Assembly (NCBI GenBank): GCA_034670025.1
Contig: JAXMOE010000002.1
Location: 124,001-188,000, forward strand
DNA length: 64,000 nt
Direction of reading: 5' to 3'
From: PGYR01 sp034670025
GTDB lineage: Bacteria; Bacteroidota; Ignavibacteria; Kapaibacteriales; UBA2268
Every line of letters starts with the position of its first letter. Position 1 is the stretch's first letter. Both the position numbers and the translations under genes were made by a program. The notes beneath the pieces are model-generated. The model made no database searches, was not told the origin of the DNA, and saw only the letters and a program-made list of their open reading frames with translations. Of this stretch, positions 43,414 through 52,800 are shown piece after piece.

Positions 43414-46050
43414 ATGTTTGGAAATTATACTAAGCTTATGTCGCTCTTCACTTTAGTTGTCTTGTTAACTGCTGCAAAGCTAACGGCAAAAGACGCTAAT
43501 AGTGCGACAATGTATATGTATGGAGCAACTATCAATGCAGTTGCACAAGATGATTCTGATGGAGGAATCTTATCTAATAAACAAATTAAGATTATTAACT
43601 TAGGGCCAATAATCAATCATCCTGGTGTAGATTACGCACCGACTATCTCCGCCGATGGTAAAACTTTATTCTACGTATCAGACAAACCTGGTAGTATTAA
43701 GAATGATGATGATGACCCAACGCACGATTTCTGGGTGGCAACCAAAGCTGACCGTATGGACACTGTATTTAATCAACCATATAACTTAGACCCTTCTAAT
43801 AATATGGGTTTGAATGGTGTGAATACTGTACTTCACGAGGGTGCAGCATCCATTGCTGCCGATAGGCAGACATTATACTTCACAGCTTGTGACCGTCCCG
43901 ATGGTCTTGGTAACTGTGATATTTACAAAACTACTATACAAGGTGACCAGTGGGGTCGTCCTGTAAACTTAGGTAGAAATGTAAATAATAAAAACTTTGA
44001 CTCTCAACCGACTATCTCTCCAGACCAGAGTAGACTTTACTTTGTTTCAACAAGAAAGGGGCCTAACTCTGATGGTGAAGAAGACGTTAAAAACTTTGAT
44101 ATTTGGTATTCAGACTACGATTTCGACTTGGAAGAGTGGGGCAAAGCTAAAAACTTAGAAGCTATTAACACTCCTGGTAGAGACGTGTCTCCGTTTATTG
44201 CGGCAGATGGTGTTACTCTTTTCTTTGCATCAGATGGACATGAGCCAAATTATGGTGGGCAAGATTTCTACTATACAAGATATGATGTTGGTACTGATAC
44301 TTGGATGAAACCAGAAAATATTGGTACTCCTATTAATACAGAAAATGATGAGCAGTTTATTACATTGCCAGCATCTGGTGATATAATCTATTTCTCTTCT
44401 GAAAGAGAAGATTTGAGAGGAGCACAAGGTAGTTTTGATATCTATATGGCTTTCGTACCATCTTTCTTCAAAGCAGTTAGTATTGCTGGTACTGTATTAG
44501 ATGAATGTACTGGTGAATTTATACCTGCAAGAGTTTCAATTAGAAATCCTATAACTGGCGAACTTTATAATGATGAGTTAAATGCTGAGCACAAGGAGTT
44601 CGAGAAGATTGTTACTAATGATTGGTATGGCGACCCTAAGGACAATCATGAGTATATCAACTTAGAAATTACTGCTGAGCACCCAAGCTACGGCAAAAGA
44701 ACAATAGTAAAAAGAATAGACAAGCCAGGATTGACTAATGATGCTGGTGAAGAAGGTGATATTGCTCTAGAATATAATTTTGAAGTGACTTTAGGTAACA
44801 GACCTGTTATTACTCCAAATGTAGAGCAAGCTGACTATGTGTTGAAAAATGCTACTAACAATCCTGATATCGCTGATTTTAACGGTTTGGTGATGGAAGA
44901 AGTTCTTAGCTGGGATTTATACCCACTATTGAACTATGTATTCTTCGATATTGGTTCCTCAACTTTACCTGATAGATATATCCAGTTTGATAGCCCAAGC
45001 AATCCGTTCAAAGCTGCTTTTGCTGATACTACTATACCAGGTGGTACTATGGATAAATACTATCACGTACTAAATATCTATGGTTTCAGATTGAATCAAC
45101 ATCCTGACACTAAGATTACTTTAGTTGGCTGTAATGATAATACAAACTCGGGTGAAAAAGGAAACAAAAAACTTTCGGAAGCGAGAGCACAGACAGTATT
45201 CAATTACTTAAATACAGTATGGAACATTAGTGCTGACAGAATGACTATTGAGTCAAGAAACTTCCCTAAGATTAAATCAAATCCAAGAGATTCTATGGGT
45301 CTTCAGGAAAACAGAAGGGTAGAAATACTTTGTGATAATTGGGAAGTAGTAAAACCAGTATTTGAGAAAGACCCTAAGACATTCCCACAACCAGTAACAA
45401 TGAACTGGAATTTGGAAAATGGTATTGATGAATCAATAGTTGCTTCAAGAAGAATTGAAATTCAGAAAGGTGGCGAAGATTGGAAAACATTGAACAATAT
45501 TGGTAGAACTGAGTCAATGCACCAATGGGATTGGAAATCGGAAGATGGCAAGTATCCTAAGAATGAAGATAGCTTTACTGCAAGATTAGTTGTGGTATCG
45601 AAAGCAGGTAAAGAGTGTATCTCTGACCCAATTGATGTCCCAGTTATGCAAGTTTCTTCAGAGCAAAAATTAGTTACTCAAGGTGCTGACACAATGTATG
45701 AGAACTACAGCTTAATTCTATTTAAGTTCAATAGCTATGATGCTGGTCCACTTAACGAAAAAATTATGAACGATTATGTTTATAATAGAGTTAGACCTGA
45801 ATCATCTTTGGATGTAATAGGTCACACTGATGTTGTTGGACTTTACAAGACTAACGCAAAACTATCAGTAAACAGAGCTAAAACTGTTCATAAAGGAATC
45901 AAAAGAGCATCAAAAGGCAAATACGCAAACTTAGAGATGCGTGGTGTTGGTGAAGATGAACCTCTTTATGACAATGATACTCCTGAAGGAAGATTTTATA
46001 ACAGAACTGTACAAGTGTTAATCAAAACACCTATTACAGCTGATAAGTAA
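43414..46050 (+). CDS. Envelope protein with PD40 propeller and two OmpA-like domains
   Basis: The 878-aa protein has an N-terminal signal sequence (FTLVVLLTAAKLTA), then a propeller of PD40/WD40-like repeats (about 70-345) such as DYAPTISADGKTLFYVSD, QPTISPDQSRLYFVST and DVSPFIAADGVTLFFASD. A carboxypeptidase-regulatory-like domain (about 355-470) is followed by an OmpA-like domain (about 500-650) with LVGCNDN and LSEARAQTVFNYL, a Fn3-like linker, and a second OmpA-like domain (about 765-875) with VIGHTDVVG and LSVNRAKTVHKGI. OmpA domains bind peptidoglycan. Similar proteins in Bacteroidota include T9SS accessory components such as PorE, but the usual single OmpA arrangement is exceeded here. 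A terminator follows. Confidence 0.85.
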   Translation: MFGNYTKLMSLFTLVVLLTAAKLTAKDANSATMYMYGATINAVAQDDSDGGILSNKQIKIINLGPIINHPGVDYAPTISADGKTLFYVSDKPGSIKNDDDDPTHDFWVATKADRMDTVFNQPYNLDPSNNMGLNGVNTVLHEGAASIAADRQTLYFTACDRPDGLGNCDIYKTTIQGDQWGRPVNLGRNVNNKNFDSQPTISPDQSRLYFVSTRKGPNSDGEEDVKNFDIWYSDYDFDLEEWGKAKNLEAINTPGRDVSPFIAADGVTLFFASDGHEPNYGGQDFYYTRYDVGTDTWMKPENIGTPINTENDEQFITLPASGDIIYFSSEREDLRGAQGSFDIYMAFVPSFFKAVSIAGTVLDECTGEFIPARVSIRNPITGELYNDELNAEHKEFEKIVTNDWYGDPKDNHEYINLEITAEHPSYGKRTIVKRIDKPGLTNDAGEEGDIALEYNFEVTLGNRPVITPNVEQADYVLKNATNNPDIADFNGLVMEEVLSWDLYPLLNYVFFDIGSSTLPDRYIQFDSPSNPFKAAFADTTIPGGTMDKYYHVLNIYGFRLNQHPDTKITLVGCNDNTNSGEKGNKKLSEARAQTVFNYLNTVWNISADRMTIESRNFPKIKSNPRDSMGLQENRRVEILCDNWEVVKPVFEKDPKTFPQPVTMNWNLENGIDESIVASRRIEIQKGGEDWKTLNNIGRTESMHQWDWKSEDGKYPKNEDSFTARLVVVSKAGKECISDPIDVPVMQVSSEQKLVTQGADTMYENYSLILFKFNSYDAGPLNEKIMNDYVYNRVRPESSLDVIGHTDVVGLYKTNAKLSVNRAKTVHKGIKRASKGKYANLEMRGVGEDEPLYDNDTPEGRFYNRTVQVLIKTPITADK

Positions 46051-46081
46051 ATCAGAACTGATATAATATCTTAAAATTTTA

Positions 46082-46113
46082 ATGCCTCACTATTTAAGTG
46101 GGGCATTTTTTTG
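46082..46113 (+). terminator. Rho-independent terminator
   Basis: ATGCCTCACT pairs with AGTGGGGCAT (one G-T pair) around a 5-nt loop, followed by seven Ts. It closes the OmpA/PD40 gene transcript; rnhA starts 15 bp later and so probably has its own promoter or depends on read-through. Confidence 0.9.
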
Positions 46114-46127
46114 TTTAAATTGCATTT

Positions 46128-46772
46128 ATGATAAAAGAAAAAATAGATATATATACTGATGGTTCCTGTCTGAAAAATCCTGGCAAAGGAGGGTGGGGAA
46201 TAGTAATTGTAGAGGGTGAAAAAATAATAGCTGAATATAGCAAGGGCTATGTGTCAACAACTAATTCACGAATGGAAATGTACGCTATTCTAATGGCGTT
46301 GAAGTATACTAAAAAGAATAGAGCTAAGGTTCTTAATATAAAGTCAGATTCGAACTTTATTGTTCAAGCAATTAATAAAAATTGGTTGAACAATTGGGTA
46401 AAGAAAGGGTGGAAAAAAAGTGGCAACGAACCGGTTGCAAATGCCGATATATGGAAACCAATCTATTCGCTTTATACTGATTTGATTAATGAAGTAGAGA
46501 TTAATTTTATAAAAGTAAAAGCTCACAGCGGGGTAGAGTTCAACGAAGAGGTTGATGATTTGGCGAGAGCTGCAGCAATGCAAAGCGATTTGGTGGTTGA
46601 CAAGGGGTATGTTGGTGCTACGACTGAAAGTAACGAAGCTAAGCTTTTTACTGAGTCGGAGAACAATATTATAATTAATAACGTAGATTATAATGGTAAA
46701 AAGTCTTTGAAAATAAGAGAAGGTAAGAAAGAGATAATAGTACCAATTACTAAGATTAAGGAATATCTTTAA
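46128..46772 (+). CDS. rnhA: Ribonuclease HI with C-terminal extension
   Basis: RNase HI cuts the RNA strand of RNA-DNA hybrids. The catalytic acidic residues appear in order: Asp in IYTDGSCLKNPGKGG, Glu in SRMEMYAILMAL, Asp in IKSDSNFIVQAI, and Asp in NEEVDDLARAAA. The catalytic domain is about 150 residues. A C-terminal extension of about 60 residues, with a GKKSLKIREGKKEIIVPI segment, is not part of the standard enzyme and looks like a small beta-rich domain. The next gene, a DUF1460 amidase, begins 3 nt after the stop. Confidence 0.93.
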   Translation: MIKEKIDIYTDGSCLKNPGKGGWGIVIVEGEKIIAEYSKGYVSTTNSRMEMYAILMALKYTKKNRAKVLNIKSDSNFIVQAINKNWLNNWVKKGWKKSGNEPVANADIWKPIYSLYTDLINEVEINFIKVKAHSGVEFNEEVDDLARAAAMQSDLVVDKGYVGATTESNEAKLFTESENNIIINNVDYNGKKSLKIREGKKEIIVPITKIKEYL

Positions 46773-46775
46773 ACT

Positions 46776-47627
46776 ATGAGCTTCAACAACTACTTATATA
46801 TTGCACTTATGTTTGCTTTCAGCTTTGGTATATTATACACTGCGGAGAGTGAAGAAAGAGTATTGACCAAAATTGCAAAGAAGTCTGAAAAACACAATTG
46901 GAATGGTTTAGATTATGGAGACTTGATAGTTGAAGTTGGAGAGCAATTTCTTGGTGTTCCTTATGTAGGTGGCACATTGGACAATGATAAAGCTGAAAGC
47001 TGTACGGTATTGTTCGACAAACTCGATTGCGTTACGTATTTTGAGACCACATTAGCAATTGCTAACCTGATAGCAACTGACACGGAACTGAGCATGAACA
47101 ATATATATGATGAAGTAGAATACACTCGTTACCATCAAGGTACATTAGATGGATACACAAGCCGACTACACTATACTTCTGATTGGATTATTGATAATAT
47201 TGAAAAAGGGATAGTGAATGACATTACCAAAAGTTTGGGTGGCGAAGAGTTAGATATTGATGTATACTTTATGTCCGAAAATTCTGATAAGTATAAACGA
47301 TTGAAGAATAATCCTGAATTAGTAAATGAAATATCTGAAATTGAAGACAACATAAATGAACATAGCTTTTATTACATTCCTAAAGACAAGATAGCAAGTA
47401 TAGAAAGTAAGTTACAAAGCGGCGATATTGTTGCTTTGGTAACATCTATTCCTGGATTGGACTATGGACATATTGGTCTGATCAATAACAAGAATGGAGT
47501 CGCTAATTTTATGCACGCTTCCCTCGCTAAAAAGAAAGTTATCATTGACAAAAGCATATCAGAGTACATCAATGGGGTATCAAAATTTACTGGAATAACG
47601 ATTCTTAGACCGATAAAACCAGAGTGA
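46776..47627 (+). CDS. DUF1460 N-acetylmuramoyl-L-alanine amidase-like protein
   Basis: The 283-aa protein has an N-terminal hydrophobic segment (YIALMFAFSFGILYTA, signal or anchor). It then has the family pattern FLGVPYVGGTLDND and KLDCVTYFETTLA, with the catalytic cysteine in DCVTYFE, and a C-terminal half with YGHIGLI and HASL that can supply His. DUF1460 proteins have an NlpC/P60-like fold and are linked to cleaving muramyl-L-Ala bonds in peptidoglycan fragments. The adjacent MFS transporter starts 1 nt after its stop, suggesting a joint role in handling muropeptides. Confidence 0.87.
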   Translation: MSFNNYLYIALMFAFSFGILYTAESEERVLTKIAKKSEKHNWNGLDYGDLIVEVGEQFLGVPYVGGTLDNDKAESCTVLFDKLDCVTYFETTLAIANLIATDTELSMNNIYDEVEYTRYHQGTLDGYTSRLHYTSDWIIDNIEKGIVNDITKSLGGEELDIDVYFMSENSDKYKRLKNNPELVNEISEIEDNINEHSFYYIPKDKIASIESKLQSGDIVALVTSIPGLDYGHIGLINNKNGVANFMHASLAKKKVIIDKSISEYINGVSKFTGITILRPIKPE

Positions 47628-47628
47628 T

Positions 47629-49029
47629 ATGAAGAAATTCTTATCCAAATTTCCGCAACAATACTATTTTTATAATTTTGTATTTATGTTAGAACGAACA
47701 GCTTGGTTCATTCTAATAATCCAAATTCCTATATTCATAGCTCAAAAAGGTGTCGGTGGATTGGAATTTTCCCAAGAAACTAAAGGGGTAATTTACCTCT
47801 ACTGGGTACTGTTACAAAATAGTCTGCCACTTTTCCTAGGTAATATAATTGATAGGTCAAACCAAAAACAACGGTTATTATTAGGTTCACTTCTTATTCT
47901 GATTGGTGCATTTGTATTCTTTGGAATGGTACAGAATATGTTTGGTTTGCTTGCTGGTATTACCTTAGTCTCATTAGGTGTAAGTGTATTCAATCCATTG
48001 ATGAAAGGACAGATTAGCACTTATATTACTAAGGATTATTCTTCTCTGGGTTGGGGACTTCATTTTTGGCTATATAATTTTGCTATATTTGTTATTGCTG
48101 TTCCATACTCAAATTATCTGAGAGGATTGGGTTGGAGCTATTTGTTCGTTGGTTCGGCGGTGCTTTATTTATTAGCTATTCTACTATCTCGATTGCTAAA
48201 TTTCAAGAAATTAGAACAAACATCACAAATTTCGTTCAAAGATGTAGCCAACGGTATTTACTCCATTATGAAGAGAAACTATACTTTCCTCTTTTTATTG
48301 TCTATGTCTGGCTTCGCCGTTATTTATATGCAGTTTTATGAAACTCTGCCTAACTTTATCTATGATTGGTCTGACACCAGCGGAATAGTAAGTGGGCTTT
48401 CATTGCCTGAGCTTTTTACTATGTCCACATGGGCTGGTGAAGGAATTGCATTCGAATGGCTGTATAATATAAACACCGGTCTGACTCTTCTTCTTCTGCT
48501 ACCCATTTCATTATTTTTAGCATATAGAAATATACTAAACTCACTTATAGTTGGTTTCGTTATTTTGGTGCTTGGCTTTAGCTTTTCTATTGTTTCTATG
48601 AATGGAATTTATCTGATTGCTGGATTTATGATTTATACAATTGGTGAACTAATTATAAATCCTAAATTTACGGAGTATTTCGATTTTATTTCAGAAGAAG
48701 TAGATAAATCTACTTATATGGGATTGCTGTTTTTTGCTAACTTAGTTGGTTACCCTATTGGTGCACTTCTTGGGGGATATATGTACGGAAGCTATGGTGA
48801 AAAAGCAAGCTTAGCTCAGCAATATCTATCTGAAAATATGGGGGTTGAAGTTAATGTGAGTGCAGCGTTCACTAAGTTGATTGAATTGAAAAGTAGCAAT
48901 GAGGTTGAGATTACAACATTACTGTGGGATTACTATTCACCATATTATTCACTAATGCCTTTCGTTGCTATTGGTGTAGTTTCTTTAGTGGGTTTGCTGT
49001 TTTACAACAATATCAGTCGAAGTAAGTAA
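47629..49029 (+). CDS. MFS-superfamily transporter (POT-like)
   Basis: The 466-aa protein has about twelve membrane segments; examples are WVLLQNSLPLFLGNIID with a charged loop DRSNQKQR, LLIGAFVFFGMV and YFDFISEEVDKSTYMGLLF. The loop DRSNQKQRLLLGS matches the conserved A-loop of MFS carriers, and the sequence feel is of proton-coupled oligopeptide transporters. The substrate cannot be assigned. The tight link to the DUF1460 amidase suggests import of peptides or muropeptides in a recycling role. The 3' end overlaps the convergent lipoprotein gene by 17 nt. Confidence 0.8.
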   Translation: MKKFLSKFPQQYYFYNFVFMLERTAWFILIIQIPIFIAQKGVGGLEFSQETKGVIYLYWVLLQNSLPLFLGNIIDRSNQKQRLLLGSLLILIGAFVFFGMVQNMFGLLAGITLVSLGVSVFNPLMKGQISTYITKDYSSLGWGLHFWLYNFAIFVIAVPYSNYLRGLGWSYLFVGSAVLYLLAILLSRLLNFKKLEQTSQISFKDVANGIYSIMKRNYTFLFLLSMSGFAVIYMQFYETLPNFIYDWSDTSGIVSGLSLPELFTMSTWAGEGIAFEWLYNINTGLTLLLLLPISLFLAYRNILNSLIVGFVILVLGFSFSIVSMNGIYLIAGFMIYTIGELIINPKFTEYFDFISEEVDKSTYMGLLFFANLVGYPIGALLGGYMYGSYGEKASLAQQYLSENMGVEVNVSAAFTKLIELKSSNEVEITTLLWDYYSPYYSLMPFVAIGVVSLVGLLFYNNISRSK

Positions 49030-49747
49030 ATTCGTAGATATAATAAACGGAAATAAGGCCATCTGGATTCTTTATAAATTCTTCAAATATCTCACCATCA
49101 TCATTTATTTTATAGCCTGTGGTGTAATAGATGTTCCCATTATTATCAGTAGTTATTCTTTCGAAGTAGTTTTGGTCTAATTGATAAACCAAACTATCTT
49201 TTTGTGCAATATCACCATTATTGTTGAAAGTATAAGTGACGCTCAAATTACCACCAAAGTACTTGTTATCATATACAACAGTATTATCGCAATTATCATC
49301 ATCAGCACATTGTTTTATACTTACTAAATTACCATTGTTATCATAAGAAAACTGTTTAGAATCAACCACTAAACCATTGTTGTTAGTTATTTCTTCACTA
49401 ATCACTAAGCCATTTTTGATGGTAGAAACGACAGTAAGTTCCTTAACTTTTTTGTTATTGTTGTATTCGGACTTTATTTCAATTTCTTTGCTGTTTTTAT
49501 ACTCAAAAGTAGAACTTGTTTTCTTCTGACCAAATTGATTATAACTGATACTGCTAACAATGTTGCCCTTAGAATTATATTCAACTTCTTCTACAATGTA
49601 TAGTTTTGTCTTTCCGATAGGAGACACGGACCATTTTGTTTTGGTCTGAATAACCTGCTCATGATCTAATTGCGGGCCTAGAGCGTTTTCGCAGCTAGTA
49701 AGTGCAATTAAAGTGCAGATAATCAATATGTTATTGAAATATTTCAA
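49013..49747 (-). CDS. Lipoprotein with YD-like repeats, 244 aa
   Basis: The leader is MKYFNNILIICTLIALTSC with lipobox LTSC. The mature part carries repeats of 20-30 residues with the YD/RHS-like pattern YDNNGNLVSIKQ, YNSKGNIVSSISYNQFG and TDNNGNIYYTTGYK. The protein is too short to be an RHS toxin shell; it resembles the small YD-repeat lipoproteins seen in FCB genomes. A role in surface binding is possible but unproven. It is probably a single-gene transcript, convergent with the MFS gene. Confidence 0.7.
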   Translation of the reverse strand: MKYFNNILIICTLIALTSCENALGPQLDHEQVIQTKTKWSVSPIGKTKLYIVEEVEYNSKGNIVSSISYNQFGQKKTSSTFEYKNSKEIEIKSEYNNNKKVKELTVVSTIKNGLVISEEITNNNGLVVDSKQFSYDNNGNLVSIKQCADDDNCDNTVVYDNKYFGGNLSVTYTFNNNGDIAQKDSLVYQLDQNYFERITTDNNGNIYYTTGYKINDDGEIFEEFIKNPDGLISVYYIYEFTYFD

Positions 49748-49791
49748 ATTCAGTTGGTGTTAATTGTTGCTCAACTTAATAAAAAAAACAT

Positions 49792-49823
49792 TAAAAAAAA
49801 AGGCTCTTTGTAATAAAGAGCCT
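49792..49823 (-). terminator. Rho-independent terminator (minus strand)
   Basis: AGGCTCTTT and AAAGAGCCT pair around a GTAAT loop, and on the minus strand the stem is followed by nine or more U residues. It serves the T9SS-sorted protein gene, whose stop lies 28 bp upstream of the stem. Confidence 0.92.
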
Positions 49824-49850
49824 TTAAAGTGTATTTTATTTTACTTTTTC

Positions 49851-52800
49851 TTACTTAACTTTATTTAATTTAAATAAATATCGTTGTTTATTGCTATTCA
49901 ATATTAAATAATAAGTTCCTGATGGAATGTTATTCAAATTAAGTTGCTGACTAGAAGAAATAAGTTTTATTTCACTAATCATTTGTCCTGTTTGACTTAT
50001 TAGTGTAGCATTTTCGATTGAGCTAAATAATTCAGCTGGTATATCAATTGTAACTTCATCTTTTGCAGGATTAGGATATACAGATATTCCACTTTCGTTT
50101 GCATATTGAACTGAAGTTTCTGGTTCTATTGTGAATGACCACACTTCAGACCAATCATTAGACGCACCGTTGTCATAAGCTTTAACTCTCCAGTAGTATG
50201 TTTGTCCCGATGTTAAATCTTTCAAAGACAATCTGTCGTTATCAGCTATTGAATCTTCTACAAACATATTAGTAAAGCTGTCATTAGCAGACACTTGAAT
50301 TTTGTAACTATCTGCTCCATCAGTTTTGAACCATCTGACAACTACTTCTTTCTTACTTAGTTTGTTTGCACCATCTACTGGCAAATTAAGAACAGTTCTA
50401 GCCAAACCTGTTGAGAAGTTCCAAGGATCAGTCCATGCACTTAGAGTGTCGTCTAATCTAGCTCTCACTCTCCAGTAATATGTTTTATTGTTTTCTAAAT
50501 CAATTACATCATATTCGCTTTCAAGTACAGAAACGGTGCTTACGTCACCACTTTCGAAATCAGGGCTGTCGTGAAACTGAACGTCATATTCATAATTGTC
50601 AATGTCAGTCCAATCTAAAGTAAGAGATAATGGCTGACCACCCGAATTGTTTTCAGGACTAATATGTATTGGTCTTTCTTGTCCAGTTTTGAATGTCCAA
50701 ATTTCAGACCAAGGACCTTTAACATTATTGGTGTCAGTTGCTCTAACTCTCCAGTAGTAATTAACATTAAACTCTAACTCTGGTAAAGTTCTGTTAGTAT
50801 CTTCCACAATAGCGTCATCAATCGGTAATGAGAAATCGGCTAATCTAGATACTTGGAACTGATAGTCAACTGCTTCTTCAACTGGGTCCCAAGTGAACTG
50901 TACTTTTTCTGGTAAATTTACTTTATTGTTCTCTGGAGAAATTAGTACTGGAGCTCCCAAGCCAGTTCTGAACATCCAAATTTCTGATAACTGACCTTCG
51001 CTTCCGTCTTCACTTTGAACTGCAGCCGCCCAATAATATTTAGTTAGTGGGTTAAGTTTTTCCGCCTCAGTCAAAGTGTACGTTGTGTCATCTAACATTG
51101 TTTTAGTTAATACTACATCGTTAAGCAAACTATCAGTTGCTAAATATAATTTATAATCGTTGGAGTCGCCGACTGAATGCCACAAGAAAGTAGGTGTGTG
51201 AGAAACAGAGATTGTATCTTTTACTGGCTCTATAAGAGTTGTTGGCCCTATAATTGTAGTAAAGCTAAATGTTTGTGACCAAGAACCATAGACCCCACCA
51301 GATTTCCCTCTGACTCTCCAGAAGTATTCGGTGTTTGGTGTTAACTCATAGAATATCTGGTGTTCAGTATCAGAAGTTATTATTGTTTCATAAGAAAATA
51401 AGAATGCGTCATTTGCAGAAATCCTAAATTCGTACAAGTCTGCTTTTTCTATGCCTTCCCAATCAAATGTTAAGTCCAGTGGTCTGTTCATAGACTCATT
51501 TTCTGGAGTAGTCAAAGCGGGGCTTCCCATTTTGCTACCTTTGAGGTATTTGTAAAGTAATTTGCTTGTAAACATCAAATCATTGTCTGTGTTTAGTGCC
51601 ATAGAGTGTATTGTACCAGAGTTGTAACCAGTATGGAGTGAATCCCATTCAGCTCCTCTATTAGTTGTGTGGTAAACACCCCAGTTTTGAGATAAACCTA
51701 CAAAAATCTCATTTGCAGAAGCAACTGCAATTGTTTCTACTGTTTGTTTTGGTTGCCCTGAGATTGGGTCTCTCGGTGCCATCTCAATGTCGATTTTTTC
51801 AAAGCTAACACCATTATCTTTAGAATAATACAAGCCATCGTTAGTACCTAAATACAAATTCCCACTTTTGTACTCTATTGTAAAGATTCTTTCATTAGCC
51901 GAGTACCCAGTTTCTAAAAACGTAATCCCTTCATCAGTCGATTTGAATACTTTATTGTCTTGATTATTCCCAGATTGTCTATAAAGATAAATGTCCCCAT
52001 TTGGTGCAACAGCAAATAGTCCCTCTGGCGATGCATCATCTTCATAGTTTTGAATCCTACTCCAATTAGCTCCACCATCAGTAGATTTGTGTACTTCTTG
52101 TCTAGAAACTGGAGGCATTCCATCTTGAACAAAAAGATTAAAAGCAAACATGTCTCCGTTGGGTGTTACAGTGAAATCTAAAACTAAATCATCGGTAGCA
52201 CCTGGGAGTGTAGTTGTCCAGTTCTGACCTTTGTCTTGAGTGAGTAACACTTTGTTGTCTTTAACACCAAAAGTATAATTATTCGCATACTTTAATCTTT
52301 TTACCATTCCACCTTCGTAATTTGTCAACTCTGTCCACGAATCACCTATGTCAGAAGAACTAAACATTTTGTCATTAACATTAAGGATATAAGTATCACC
52401 ATCTGCAGCCACATAGCTCGATTTATCAAATGTCGGCAAAGAAGCGTTGTCCCATCTTTTCCCGTCACCAACTTTGTCTTTTACTATTCCTCTGTTGAAG
52501 TTATATGCTATTAGTGTCCCATCCGAAAGTTTGGTTATATCAACTACACCATATTTACGCATATTAGACGGTAGCCAATCAGTTACAGGTAATGGATTGT
52601 AATACCACATACCATGTTCTCTAGTTCCTACTACTGCGGCACCTTCGTCAGTATAAGCAAAGCAAGTTATAGAATTGTCTTTCAAAGAATCAGCTAATGG
52701 TTCGTATTCTCTCCATTGCTGTCCATCATTGTTTGATTCAAAAAGACCATTGTCATTAGTCGCCATCAATATTATGTTTGAACTAATAACATCAATTTGA

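Noticed and set aside
49013..49747. RHS toxin shell
   Set aside because: YD-like repeats are present, but the protein is a 244-aa lipoprotein without the RHS core or toxin tip.
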